DNA of 64,000 nt, from contig NZ_JARYZI010000014.1 in assembly GCF_029914245.1 (NCBI RefSeq), forward strand, positions 1 through 64,000, given 5' to 3'. Shown here in pieces: positions 26,636 through 35,912 of this stretch. The notes beneath the pieces were generated by a model. It was not told the DNA's origin, ran no database searches, and saw only the letters and a program-made list of their open reading frames with translations. Position 1 is the stretch's first letter, and each line of letters opens with the position of its first letter. The DNA comes from Fusibacter bizertensis (GTDB lineage: Bacteria > Bacillota > Clostridia > Peptostreptococcales > Acidaminobacteraceae). A program made the position numbers and the translations under genes.

Positions 26636-26641
26636 TATACT
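26612..26641 (+). promoter_or_regulatory. Proximal promoter P2 of nifJ
   Basis: TTGACA (26612-26617), 18-bp spacer, TATACT (26636-26641). Perfect -35. It would start transcription about 35 bases before the ATG. Confidence 0.75.
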
Positions 26642-26681
26642 GTTTTTGTAATCAATGATGATTAAAAGGAGGCTATTTTTA

Positions 26682-29600
26682 ATGGGTAAAAAAGTTATGA
26701 AAACCATGGATGGTAACACTGCTGCTGCATATGTAGCATATGCATTTACAGATGTTGCTGCTATCTACCCTATTACCCCATCGTCTAATATGGCGGAATC
26801 AGTAGATGAGTGGGCGTCTAGTGGTAAAAAGAACATTTTTGGCCGTCCTGTAGCTGTTTCTGAACTTCAATCAGAAGCTGGCGCTGCAGGTGCAGTACAC
26901 GGATCTTTACAAGCCGGAGCTTTGACAACAACTTTTACTGCGTCACAAGGTTTGCTTTTAATGATCCCAAATATGTACAAAATCGCTGGTGAATTATTAC
27001 CTGGCGTATTCCACGTTAGTGCAAGAGCAATTGCTGGACATGCACTTTCGATTTTTGGAGATCATTCAGATGTCATGGCAGCAAAACAAACTGGTTTTGC
27101 ATTTATAGCTTCTGGCTCAGTTCAAGAAGTTATGGACCTTGCTGGTGTAGCACATTTAGCTTCTATTAAAGGTAGAGTACCTTTTGTACATTTCTTCGAT
27201 GGATTTAGAACTTCACATGAAGTTCAAAAGATTGAAGTAATTGATTACGCTGAATATGATAGATTAGTTGATCACGATGCAATCAATGCATTTAGAAATA
27301 ACGCACTTAGCCCTGAGCATCCTGTAACAAGAGGAACAGCTCAAAACCCTGATATTTTCTTCCAAGCAAGAGAAGCTTCAAATAAATACTACAATGCACT
27401 TCCAGAAATTGTAGTTGACTATATGAATGAAATCAACAAAATCACTGGTAGAGAGTACAAGCCTTTTAACTACTATGGTGCACCAGATGCAGATAGAGTT
27501 ATCATCGCTATGGGTTCTGTTACTGAATCAGTTGAAGAAACGATTGACTACTTAGTTGCTAAAGGCGAAAAAGTAGGTATGATCAAAGTTAGACTTTACA
27601 GACCATGGGCACCAAAATACTTCTTTGATGTTTTACCAGCTACAGTTAAGAAAATTGCTGTACTTGATAGATGTAAAGAGCCTGGTGCAGATGGAGAACC
27701 ATTATTTAAAGATGTTAGAAACATGTTCTACGGAAAAGATAATGCACCAGTTATCGTTGGTGGTAGATACGGTCTTGGTTCAAAAGATACTACACCTACA
27801 CATATTAAACGTGTATTTGACGAACTTAAAAAAGATGTTGCAGCTCAAGAATTCACTATTGGTATCGTAGATGATGTAACTAATTTATCTTTAAATATTG
27901 AAGATTATATTGTTGCTGAAAATGTAGGAACAATTCGTTGTAAATTCTGGGGTCTTGGATCAGATGGTACTGTTGGTGCTAATAAAAACGCTATCAAAAT
28001 CATCGGTGATAAAACAGATATGTATGCACAAGGTTACTTCTCATACGATTCTAAAAAATCAGGTGGTATTACTGTATCTCACTTAAGATTCGGTAAAAAC
28101 CCAATTCGTTCAACTTACCTTATTGACGAAGCTGATTATGTTGCTTGTCACAACCAATCTTACGTTTTCCAATATGACTTATTAAAAGGTCTCAAAAAGG
28201 GTGGTACTTTCGTACTTAACTGTAAATGGAATGCAGAAGAAGTGTCAGCATTATTACCTGGTAGCATGAAACGTTATATTGCTAAAAACGATATCAAGTT
28301 CTACACAATTGATGCAACTAGCATTGCTGAAGAAATTGGTCTTGGAAATAGAATTAACATGATCATGCAATCTGCTTTCTTTAAACTTGCAAAAGTTATT
28401 GAACTTGATGACGCAGTTAAATACCTTAAAGAAGCTATTGAAAAATCATATGGAAATAAAGGTGCAAAAATTGTTGAGCTTAACAATAAAGCAGTTGAAC
28501 TTGGTATCGAGAGACTTGCTCAAGTTGCAGTTCCTGCTGAGTGGGCAAATGCTGAAGATTCTGCAGTAGTAGAAGCTAAAGGTGATCCAACATTTATCAA
28601 AGAAATCTTGAGACCAGTTAATGCACAAAAAGGTGATGATCTTCCAGTTAGTACTTTTAATGGTTATGAAGATGGTACTTTTGAAGCAGGTACTGCTGCA
28701 TACGAAAAACGTGGAATCGCAGTAAATGTACCAGAATGGCAAATCGATAATTGTATCCAATGTAACCAATGTTCATATGTTTGTCCTCATGCTGTAATTA
28801 GACCTTTCTTATTAACTGAAGAAGAAATGGCAAATGCACCTGAAGGATTCCATACTAAAAAAGCAATTGGTAAAGGACTTGAAGGTTTACAATACAAAAT
28901 TCAAATCTCTCCTTATGACTGTACTGGTTGTGGAAACTGTGCGGATGTCTGCCCAGCTAAACAAAAAGCACTTGTTATGAAACCAATTGAGACACAAGTT
29001 GATGTTGAGTCAGAAAACTGGAACTTCGCAGTTGAACTTCCTGTTAAAGATGATAAAATGGCACTTAGTACAGTAAAAGGTTCACAATTTGCACAACCTC
29101 TTTTCGAATTCTCAGGCGCTTGTGCTGGTTGTGGAGAGACACCATATATTAAAGCAGTTACTCAATTATTTGGTGATCGTATGATGATTGCAAATGCAAC
29201 AGGTTGTTCTTCAATCTGGGGTGGTTCTGCTCCAGCTACACCATATACTAAAAATGCTGAAGGCAAAGGTCCAGCATGGGCAAACTCTTTATTTGAAGAT
29301 AATGCTGAGTATGGTTATGGTATGGGACTTGGTGTAAAAGCAATTAGAGAAAATATGGTTGATAAATTTGAAGCACTAGTTGCAATGAATGCTGATCCTG
29401 CTGTTACTGCAGCATTTACTGAATGGTTAGAAACTAGAGAAGATGCTGAAGGGTCAAAAGCTTCATCAGCAAAAGTTCTTGAAGTTCTTGCTAACAATAA
29501 TGTAACTGATGCAGCTGCAAAAGAAATCTTAACATTTGCTGCTAATCATAAAGATTACCTTGTAAAACGTTCAGTTTGGATCCTTGGTGGTGATGGTTGG

Positions 29601-30221
29601 GCATATGACATCGGTTTCGGTGGTCTAGACCATGTAATCGCTAGTGGTGAAAATGTAAACATCTTAGTATTTGATACAGAAGTTTACTCAAATACAGGTG
29701 GACAAGCATCTAAAGCTACACCGGTTGCTGCAATCGCTAAGTTTGCTGCTTCAGGTATGAGAGTTAAGAAAAAAGATCTTGGTATGATCGCTACAACATA
29801 TGGCTATGTGTATACTGCACAAGTTTCTATGGGCGCAAACCAAAATCAATTCTTAAAAGTAATTCAAGAAGCTGAATCTTATGATGGTCCATCACTCATC
29901 ATCTGCTATGCACCATGTATCAACCATGGTATCAGAACCGGTATGGGAACAACTCAAAGAAGAATGAAAGAGGCTGTTGAGTCAGGTTACTGGCATCTAT
30001 GGAGATTTGACCCTAGAGTGAAAGCTGAAGGCAAAAATCCATTTATCTTAGATTCAAAAGAGCCAACTGCAAGCTTCAGAGATTTCATCTTGGGTGAAAC
30101 GCGTTATACAACATTACAAAAACAATTCCCAGAAGTAGCTGAGCAATTGTTTGATCTTGCAGAAGAGCAAGCAAAAGATCGTTACGCTGGTTATGTAAGA
30201 ATGACTAAGATGGAATACTAA
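26682..30221 (+). CDS. nifJ: Pyruvate:ferredoxin (flavodoxin) oxidoreductase, single chain
   Basis: 1179 residues, the usual size of the homodimeric enzyme. ATG 26682 lies after AAGGAGG; nine upstream in-frame codons are excluded for lack of a ribosome site. Order: pyrimidine-binding and central domains (about 1-630), two ferredoxin-type 4Fe-4S clusters (CIQCNQCSYVCP and CTGCGNCADVCP, about 685-760), and the TPP domain with GDGWAYDIGFGG and DTEVYSNTGGQ. It oxidises pyruvate with CoA to acetyl-CoA and CO2, reducing ferredoxin. It is the central anaerobic enzyme here. Two promoters and paired operators suggest tight control. Confidence 0.97.
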   Translation: MGKKVMKTMDGNTAAAYVAYAFTDVAAIYPITPSSNMAESVDEWASSGKKNIFGRPVAVSELQSEAGAAGAVHGSLQAGALTTTFTASQGLLLMIPNMYKIAGELLPGVFHVSARAIAGHALSIFGDHSDVMAAKQTGFAFIASGSVQEVMDLAGVAHLASIKGRVPFVHFFDGFRTSHEVQKIEVIDYAEYDRLVDHDAINAFRNNALSPEHPVTRGTAQNPDIFFQAREASNKYYNALPEIVVDYMNEINKITGREYKPFNYYGAPDADRVIIAMGSVTESVEETIDYLVAKGEKVGMIKVRLYRPWAPKYFFDVLPATVKKIAVLDRCKEPGADGEPLFKDVRNMFYGKDNAPVIVGGRYGLGSKDTTPTHIKRVFDELKKDVAAQEFTIGIVDDVTNLSLNIEDYIVAENVGTIRCKFWGLGSDGTVGANKNAIKIIGDKTDMYAQGYFSYDSKKSGGITVSHLRFGKNPIRSTYLIDEADYVACHNQSYVFQYDLLKGLKKGGTFVLNCKWNAEEVSALLPGSMKRYIAKNDIKFYTIDATSIAEEIGLGNRINMIMQSAFFKLAKVIELDDAVKYLKEAIEKSYGNKGAKIVELNNKAVELGIERLAQVAVPAEWANAEDSAVVEAKGDPTFIKEILRPVNAQKGDDLPVSTFNGYEDGTFEAGTAAYEKRGIAVNVPEWQIDNCIQCNQCSYVCPHAVIRPFLLTEEEMANAPEGFHTKKAIGKGLEGLQYKIQISPYDCTGCGNCADVCPAKQKALVMKPIETQVDVESENWNFAVELPVKDDKMALSTVKGSQFAQPLFEFSGACAGCGETPYIKAVTQLFGDRMMIANATGCSSIWGGSAPATPYTKNAEGKGPAWANSLFEDNAEYGYGMGLGVKAIRENMVDKFEALVAMNADPAVTAAFTEWLETREDAEGSKASSAKVLEVLANNNVTDAAAKEILTFAANHKDYLVKRSVWILGGDGWAYDIGFGGLDHVIASGENVNILVFDTEVYSNTGGQASKATPVAAIAKFAASGMRVKKKDLGMIATTYGYVYTAQVSMGANQNQFLKVIQEAESYDGPSLIICYAPCINHGIRTGMGTTQRRMKEAVESGYWHLWRFDPRVKAEGKNPFILDSKEPTASFRDFILGETRYTTLQKQFPEVAEQLFDLAEEQAKDRYAGYVRMTKMEY

Positions 30222-30244
30222 GCATCTAAAAGTTCATAAACAAG

Positions 30245-30275
30245 GTGCCACTCAAATTGAGTGGCACTTTTTTTT
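30245..30275 (+). terminator. Terminator of nifJ
   Basis: GTGCCACTC / GAGTGGCAC stem (30245-30253 with 30259-30267), 5-nt loop, eight T. Confidence 0.93.
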
Positions 30276-30318
30276 CATGTATTGTATAGAGATGAATTTA
30301 GATATTTTTCCTAGAATA

Positions 30319-30347
30319 TTGCAATGCGTTAATAAATGCATTAAAAT
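30319..30347 (+). promoter_or_regulatory. Promoter of the 135-residue hypothetical gene
   Basis: TTGCAA (30319-30324), 17-bp spacer, TAAAAT (30342-30347). Confidence 0.5.
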
Positions 30348-30388
30348 ATATTTAGCATACCGAATTAATTGAGATAAAAGAGGTGACA

Positions 30389-30796
30389 ATGAACTTTTTG
30401 AGATTTCAAGTACGATTAAATACAGATATTTATAATGCTTATCGATCTTTAGTTAATATTGAGAAAATATTGAAGTGGACTGAGGTTCGAGCATCATCTA
30501 TAACAGGCGTTCCGTATTCACAAGTGTCCTGGGAGTTTGAAGATGCTCTTGATTATGAATTCAATATCATGCAGTGTGCTGTAAAGACAGAGTATTGTAC
30601 TGAAATTCATATGCTTATCAAATTAGATGCTATCAATAGCTCAAAGTTCAATGAGGTTGAAGCGCTTGATGATTTTATCAAAAGTGAAAGTGCAAAGGCG
30701 AATGCATTACTTGAATCATTGAGAAAACACTTTAATAAAGATTGGGTTATTCAAGATAGAGATTTAACTGCTGGTATTTTAAAAGGCTCATTTTAA
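30389..30796 (+). CDS. Hypothetical protein, 135 residues
   Basis: ATG 30389 follows AAAGAGGTG; the in-frame GTG six bases earlier is part of that ribosome site. I do not recognise the family. The product is soluble, mixed alpha/beta, mildly acidic, with scattered Cys (QCAVKTEYC) but no CxxC metal motif, signal or membrane helix. It contains WEFEDALDYEFN and a predicted helical segment around 88-112. It has its own promoter and is followed 49 bases later by an aldo/keto reductase gene on the same strand. No function can be assigned. Confidence 0.75.
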   Translation: MNFLRFQVRLNTDIYNAYRSLVNIEKILKWTEVRASSITGVPYSQVSWEFEDALDYEFNIMQCAVKTEYCTEIHMLIKLDAINSSKFNEVEALDDFIKSESAKANALLESLRKHFNKDWVIQDRDLTAGILKGSF

Positions 30797-30845
30797 TTGA
30801 TCTCAAGAAAGATTAGTAGAGTGAGTGAGGTAATGAGGAGGAAAT

Positions 30846-31976
30846 ATGAAATATAGAGTGATAGGTAAAACAGGGCTAGAAGCATCAGTTTTAGGGCTTG
30901 GATGTATGAGGTTTCCAGTTGAAGGTGAAGATGCTTCAAAAATCAAAAAGGATGAAGCTATTGAAATGATTCGCTATGCCTTAGATCATGGCATTAATTA
31001 TATTGATACTGCATATCCTTACCATGGTGGTGAAAGCGAGACTCTTGTTGGAGAAGCTTTAAAAGATGGCTATCGTGAAAAGGCAATTTTGATCACAAAG
31101 TCACCAGGATGGTTGATCAAAACGAAAGAAGATTTTCATAAATATTTAGATGAACAACTAAAAAAACTACAAACTGATCACTTAGATATATATTTGTTAC
31201 ATGCACTTAACGTCAACACATGGGCAACTTATAAAGAAATTGATGTTTTTTCTGCTATTGAAGAAGCTAAGGCGCAAGGAAAAATCAAACATATCGGTTT
31301 TTCTTTTCATGATGAGTATAAGGTGTTTGAAGAAATCATTAATGCTTATGATTGGGACCTTTGCATGTTGCAGTTAAACTATATGGATATGGAAGAGCAA
31401 GCTGGTTTAAAGGGCCTTAAACTTGCAGAAGAAAAAGGTATTCCAGTTATAGTGATGGAACCTTTAAAAGGAGGCATGTTAGCAAACCCTTCACAAGAGG
31501 TTTCTGAGTTATGGGAGACTTATCCAGAGAAGAGAAGTGCTGTTGAATGGGCACTTAGATATGTTTCGAATTTTGAAAATGTCAAAGTTGTTTTAAGTGG
31601 TATGTCATCTCTAGATCAAATTAAGAATAGCATCAGCATCGCAGATCAATTGACAGTAGGTAACCTAGATGATGCAGGACTCGAACTCGTAGAAAAAGTT
31701 AAAGAAGCTTATAAAGCAAGAGTTCAAGTGCCATGTACAGATTGTAAGTACTGTGTACCATGTCCACAAGGTGTTCAAATTCCGCGTGCATTTACTTTTT
31801 ACAACCGAGCGCATATCTTCAATCAAATAGAAGCTATCAAAGGCCAGTATAACGCACAAGTGCCTGCAGAAGCTAAAGCAGGACAGTGTATTGCCTGTGG
31901 TATTTGTGAACCTAAATGTCCTCAAAAAATTCAAATTATTGATTCTTTAAAACGTGTCGCGGTAGCGTTTGAGTGA
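30846..31976 (+). CDS. Aldo/keto reductase with C-terminal 4Fe-4S domain
   Basis: 376 residues. The aldo/keto reductase barrel (about 1-285) shows LGLGCMRFP, IDTAYPYHGGESE (Asp and Tyr of the catalytic tetrad), LITKSP (Lys) and YLLHAL (His). The C-terminus has two cysteine clusters, CTDCKYCVPCP (about 298-308) and CIACGICEPKCP (about 350-361), typical of ferredoxin-like binding. This clostridial subclass may accept electrons from ferredoxin rather than NADPH. Start behind GAGGAGG. Its physiological substrate is unknown. Confidence 0.92.
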   Translation: MKYRVIGKTGLEASVLGLGCMRFPVEGEDASKIKKDEAIEMIRYALDHGINYIDTAYPYHGGESETLVGEALKDGYREKAILITKSPGWLIKTKEDFHKYLDEQLKKLQTDHLDIYLLHALNVNTWATYKEIDVFSAIEEAKAQGKIKHIGFSFHDEYKVFEEIINAYDWDLCMLQLNYMDMEEQAGLKGLKLAEEKGIPVIVMEPLKGGMLANPSQEVSELWETYPEKRSAVEWALRYVSNFENVKVVLSGMSSLDQIKNSISIADQLTVGNLDDAGLELVEKVKEAYKARVQVPCTDCKYCVPCPQGVQIPRAFTFYNRAHIFNQIEAIKGQYNAQVPAEAKAGQCIACGICEPKCPQKIQIIDSLKRVAVAFE

Positions 31977-32008
31977 TTATGAAAATATTTTAAGTGTTAA
32001 AAATATTG

Positions 32009-32037
32009 TTGAACCTCATGCAAAAAACGTCTATAAT
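32009..32037 (+). promoter_or_regulatory. Promoter of the 214-residue membrane protein gene
   Basis: TTGAAC (32009-32014), exact 17-bp spacer, TATAAT (32032-32037). Confidence 0.75.
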
Positions 32038-32075
32038 GAAGTGAGCACTTATAAGATATTGAAAGAGGTGGCATT

Positions 32076-32720
32076 TTGAAAAAAGGTGATTTTTTGTGGG
32101 CAGCGATATTACTAGCATTTACTGCTTTTGTTATTACGCCGGCTACACATGTTGTTTTTGTTGATTTTACAGGAGCACACCCATATATTGGCGGATTCAT
32201 CAAATTTGGTTTGCTAGCAACAATGGGTGAAATGTTAGTTGTAAGGATTTCAACTAGAGAATGGAAGAAAGCCCCGGGTTTTTTATGGAGAGTTGCCATA
32301 TGGGGGTTTCTAGGTATGGTTATTACATTGATCTTCACTATATTTAGTGGAGGTGTAATGGGAGCCCTAGATAAAGGATTACTCCTTGGAAAGGGTAATA
32401 AGTTCGCTTTTGCATTTTTCACCAGTTTTCTGATGAACTGTACATTTGCACCAACAATGATGGCTTTTCATCGATTTACTGATACTTACTTAGATCTTAA
32501 GTATGGTGAAAAGATAGCAAAACCAACAATAGCTCAAGTTGTAAATAAAATTGATTGGAAGGGTTTTGTTTCATTTGTAATATTAATTACAATCCCATTT
32601 TTCTGGATACCAGCGCATACGATAACTTTTTTACTCCCACCAGAGTATAGAGTTTTAGTAGCTGCTTATCTAAGTATGGCTTTAGGATTGTTACTTACAA
32701 TTGCAAAACGGAAGAAGTAA
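32076..32720 (+). CDS. Integral membrane protein (possibly Mpv17/PMP22-like)
   Basis: 214 residues with TTG start after AGAGGTGGC; no ATG lies nearby in frame. It has about five hydrophobic segments (near 8-28, 42-55, 70-95, 108-125 and 155-200) and a Lys/Arg tail. Segments such as AFFTSFLMNCTFAPTMMAFHRFTD recall bacterial proteins annotated as Mpv17/PMP22-like, but I make that assignment with low certainty. It is a single-gene unit with a strong promoter and terminator. Function is unknown. Confidence 0.8.
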   Translation: MKKGDFLWAAILLAFTAFVITPATHVVFVDFTGAHPYIGGFIKFGLLATMGEMLVVRISTREWKKAPGFLWRVAIWGFLGMVITLIFTIFSGGVMGALDKGLLLGKGNKFAFAFFTSFLMNCTFAPTMMAFHRFTDTYLDLKYGEKIAKPTIAQVVNKIDWKGFVSFVILITIPFFWIPAHTITFLLPPEYRVLVAAYLSMALGLLLTIAKRKK

Positions 32721-32733
32721 ACATTTAAAACTT

Positions 32734-32776
32734 AAAGGCATACTATTCACAGCTTGTGAATAGTATGCCTTTTTTA
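32734..32776. terminator. Terminator between converging genes
   Basis: Perfect 18-bp stem (32734-32751 with 32755-32772) with a 3-nt loop and six or more T on the plus strand. The minus tail has only short T runs, so it works best for the membrane protein gene. Confidence 0.9.
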
Positions 32777-32802
32777 ATTGTCATAAATTTTCTGAAAGGA
32801 CT

Positions 32803-34200
32803 CTAGATTGTATAGGTCTCACCTAGTTCAGGGAGGTGAAGTTCTGCTTTTTCAAAATCTTTAATCTTGTCAGCTAAAGCATCTCTAGAAGATTCTTCTC
32901 CATGATTGACAAAAATATGCTTTAATCCTTTAACAGAGCTGATCCAAGATAGCAAGTGACTTTCATCTGCATGTCCTGAGAACCCGTGTAGATCATGAAG
33001 CTTAGCACCAACTGTTACATCAACGTCTAGGATTTTAACTGATTTTGTACCATCTAGAATCTGTCTTCCGATAGTGCCTTCTGCTTGATAGCCAATAAAC
33101 ACAAGATGTGTATTTTTACGCCAAAGATTATGTTTCAAATGATGTGTTATGCGACCTGCTTCGCACATACCGCTTGCTGCTATGATGACCTTGGGATGAG
33201 GATTGTGATTGAGTCCCACAGAACCTTCAATTGATGTTATCAAATGAAGATTATCCATTTTAAAAGGTGCACCCGAAAAGTTTTGTACTGCTGGACTCAT
33301 GAAGGAAATATGACTCTCATAAATTTTAGTTGCTTCAAGTGCTAGGGGGGAATCGATATAAATTGGAATGTTCTTTAGGCGAGCGCCTCTTTCATCAGGG
33401 TGCTGTTTGATAAAGTTGTTGAGTTCGAAGATAATCTCTTGAGTTCGTCCCACTGCAAATGATGGAATCAGTACAGTACCATTATGAGAAGTTGCCTCAA
33501 GAATGATATCAACTAATTTTTCAGCTCGCGTTGTTATATCAGTGTGTAACCTTCCGCCATAAGTGGATTCGACAACGATTGCATCCGCAAAGTTCACTGT
33601 TTCTGGAGGGAGTTCCAATAGATTTGTCCCATTACCTAAATCTCCTGAAAAAGCTAAAGTCATAGTTTTATTATCCTGTTTATATGTGAGAATCAACGAT
33701 GAAGAACCGAGTAGATGTCCAGCGCGAATAAATGTAAAGCTAAAGTGTGGATTTAACTGATGTGGCATGTGGTAAGGAAGAGGGTAAAGGTATTGAAAGG
33801 ATTCGACTGCTTCATCTTCTGTAAAAAGCGGTTTAATTAAGTCCAGTCCAGCGCGCTCTCTTTTCTTATTCTCCCATGCGGCTTCAGTTTCATGTATTTT
33901 TCCTGAGTCTTTTAAAAGAATTTCAGCGAGATGACTTGTAGGTTGTGTACAAAATATTTTTCCATTAAAGCCTCGCTTAACTAAAAGTGGAATTCTACCA
34001 GAGTGATCAATATGTGCATGTGTTAGGATGATGTAGTCAATCTCTTTGGCTAAGAAAGGCAATTCTTCAAAGTTCAATGATTCTTCTTTTGGAGTGCCTT
34101 GAAACTGGCCAGAATCAACTAAAATCTTTAAATTTTCAAAATGTATCAGTGTCATTGAGCCTGTTACTTGTCCAGCGGCTCCCAAAAATTGTAATTTCAT
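32803..34200 (-). CDS. MBL-fold/beta-CASP metallohydrolase (RNA-processing type)
   Basis: 465 residues. Zinc motif HAHIDHSGR (about 60-68), VESTYGGR, the beta-CASP region with PSFAVGRTQE, the SGMCEAGRI segment, and the C-terminal motif GFSGHADE. This is the CPSF73-like/YSH1-like class of metallohydrolases; bacterial relatives are exoribonucleases or endonucleases. It has no KH or Zn-knuckle extension. Start behind AAGGAGG. Single-gene unit, convergent with a membrane protein gene. RNA turnover is the best guess; the precise substrate is unknown. Confidence 0.92.
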   Translation of the reverse strand: MKLQFLGAAGQVTGSMTLIHFENLKILVDSGQFQGTPKEESLNFEELPFLAKEIDYIILTHAHIDHSGRIPLLVKRGFNGKIFCTQPTSHLAEILLKDSGKIHETEAAWENKKRERAGLDLIKPLFTEDEAVESFQYLYPLPYHMPHQLNPHFSFTFIRAGHLLGSSSLILTYKQDNKTMTLAFSGDLGNGTNLLELPPETVNFADAIVVESTYGGRLHTDITTRAEKLVDIILEATSHNGTVLIPSFAVGRTQEIIFELNNFIKQHPDERGARLKNIPIYIDSPLALEATKIYESHISFMSPAVQNFSGAPFKMDNLHLITSIEGSVGLNHNPHPKVIIAASGMCEAGRITHHLKHNLWRKNTHLVFIGYQAEGTIGRQILDGTKSVKILDVDVTVGAKLHDLHGFSGHADESHLLSWISSVKGLKHIFVNHGEESSRDALADKIKDFEKAELHLPELGETYTI

Positions 34201-34285
34201 ATTGGCCTCCTTAAAACTGTGATATTATATTATTACCCCTTTTTTTTATTAAAACATAAATTTAATATACGAATCGCCTAGATGT

Positions 34286-34314
34286 TTGTTAAAATAAATA
34301 TGTATGACTATATT
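34286..34314 (+). promoter_or_regulatory. Candidate promoter of the glycosidase-like gene
   Basis: TTGTTA (34286-34291), 17-bp spacer, TATATT (34309-34314). The start point would fall at the ribosome site itself, so the leader would be very short. Confidence 0.4.
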
Positions 34315-34332
34315 GTATCAGAGGAGCGAGGC

Positions 34333-35877
34333 ATGAGGTATAAAAAATCAAGGGTCCTGCTAGTTATAACCCTTATTGTCCTTATCGTTGGTGGAGCTTA
34401 TTTTGTAAAGGCTCAAAATGAAAAGGCGCAAATAATAAATCAAGAAAAGTTAGCCCAAGCAGAAGCGGCTCGAATAGAACAAGAGAGGCAAATTCTTGAA
34501 CAAGAAAAGGCAGAGAAAATTGCCGAAGAAAAGAGAAAGAAAGAAGAAGAAGAAAAACGTATTGAAGAAGAACGGAAGTTGAAAAATGAGAAGATTGCCA
34601 ATAACACATTCTATATAAAAGCGGGTGGTACTTCACTTTATGAAAAAGCAGATGCCTCTAGTGAAATAATCTCTAGTTTAAAAGGTAAAAGGAGCATTTA
34701 TATTGAGGAACGCATTAAAGATGAGAACGGAGAGTTAAGTTATCTTAGAGTGAAAAATAACATCGACGATGTTGATGATTTAGGGTATATAAAAGCATCT
34801 GATGTAGTTGATTCTTTGGTCGCTTATATTGCTAAGCCCTATTCTGATGTAGATTATTCTTACTATCCAAAAAATGATTCTTTTGAGTCAAATCCTAAGA
34901 TAGATGTTAAAGCAATCTATGTAACCGGTTCTACAGCCTCTAACGAGAGACTTGATGAAATGATAGCTCTTATAGATGAAACAAAGTTAAATGCAATGGT
35001 GGTAGACGTAAAAGACGATAATGGCTATTTATTATTCCACTCACCTACTGCAGAGAAGCTTAATCCTGAAGCGAATGATCATGTATATATTGATGACATG
35101 CAAGCTTTTATGGACAAGATGAAAGAACATAATGTATATTTAATTGCAAGAGTTGTAACTTTTAAATCACCAATCTATGCAAAAGCACATCCTGAAAGAG
35201 CTATAGTATATAAAGATTCTGGTGAACTTTATAGTGACAATGATCGTCTGATTTGGGCATCGGCGTATGATCGCGAGCTATGGGCGTATAATGTAGGCAT
35301 TGCAAAAGAGGCTGCTGCATATGGGTTTAATGAAATCCAGTTTGACTATGTTAGGTTTCCAGCGATTGCGAAGCAAGAAGCAATGGATTACAGAGATGGA
35401 ACGGGTGAGTCGCATACAGCAATCATTCAAGCTTTTATAAAATTTGCATATGAAGCGCTCACAGAAGATCAAGTCTATATATCTGCGGATGTTTTTGGTT
35501 GGGCAGCAACTGCGCTGGATGATGTTGGTATAGGACAACATTGGGAGTCAATTGCAAATGTAGTAGACTATATTAGTCCTATGAATTACCCTAGTCATTA
35601 TGGACCAGGCAACTATGGGCTTCCTGTTCCTGATGCTTATCCCTATGAGACGATGGATCGTTCTGTAAAAGATGCGATTGCAAGAAATGCCAACTTGTTG
35701 AATGCGGGACATATTCGCCCTTGGATTCAACATTTTACAGCGACTTGGGTCGACGGGCATATCAAGTATGGTATCAAAGAGGTGAAAGCTCAAATAGAGG
35801 CATTAGAAGCAAATGGCATTAACGAGTATTTAGTATGGAATGCAGGAAATTACTATTATGAAAACGCCTTTAAATAG
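34333..35877 (+). CDS. Membrane-anchored glycoside hydrolase-like protein (DUF4015) with SH3-like domain
   Basis: 514 residues from ATG 34333 after GAGGAGCGAGG; 17 upstream codons in frame are rejected. One transmembrane anchor (about 5-27) is followed by a Glu/Lys/Arg-rich coiled coil (about 30-95), an SH3b-like domain (about 98-160; it contains LYEKADASSEIISSLKGK) and a C-terminal TIM-barrel domain (about 185-510) of the putative glycoside hydrolase group. That domain contains NAMVVDVKDDNG, FDYVRFP and the SPMNYPSHYG segment. Acidic residues in DVKDD and FDYVRF are plausible catalytic groups. It is probably anchored outside the cell, acting on wall or surface polysaccharide. Substrate unknown. 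Confidence 0.85.
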   Translation: MRYKKSRVLLVITLIVLIVGGAYFVKAQNEKAQIINQEKLAQAEAARIEQERQILEQEKAEKIAEEKRKKEEEEKRIEEERKLKNEKIANNTFYIKAGGTSLYEKADASSEIISSLKGKRSIYIEERIKDENGELSYLRVKNNIDDVDDLGYIKASDVVDSLVAYIAKPYSDVDYSYYPKNDSFESNPKIDVKAIYVTGSTASNERLDEMIALIDETKLNAMVVDVKDDNGYLLFHSPTAEKLNPEANDHVYIDDMQAFMDKMKEHNVYLIARVVTFKSPIYAKAHPERAIVYKDSGELYSDNDRLIWASAYDRELWAYNVGIAKEAAAYGFNEIQFDYVRFPAIAKQEAMDYRDGTGESHTAIIQAFIKFAYEALTEDQVYISADVFGWAATALDDVGIGQHWESIANVVDYISPMNYPSHYGPGNYGLPVPDAYPYETMDRSVKDAIARNANLLNAGHIRPWIQHFTATWVDGHIKYGIKEVKAQIEALEANGINEYLVWNAGNYYYENAFK

Positions 35878-35912
35878 TGCGTTAAATAAATTAGATTTTT
35901 AGGAGGCATTAT

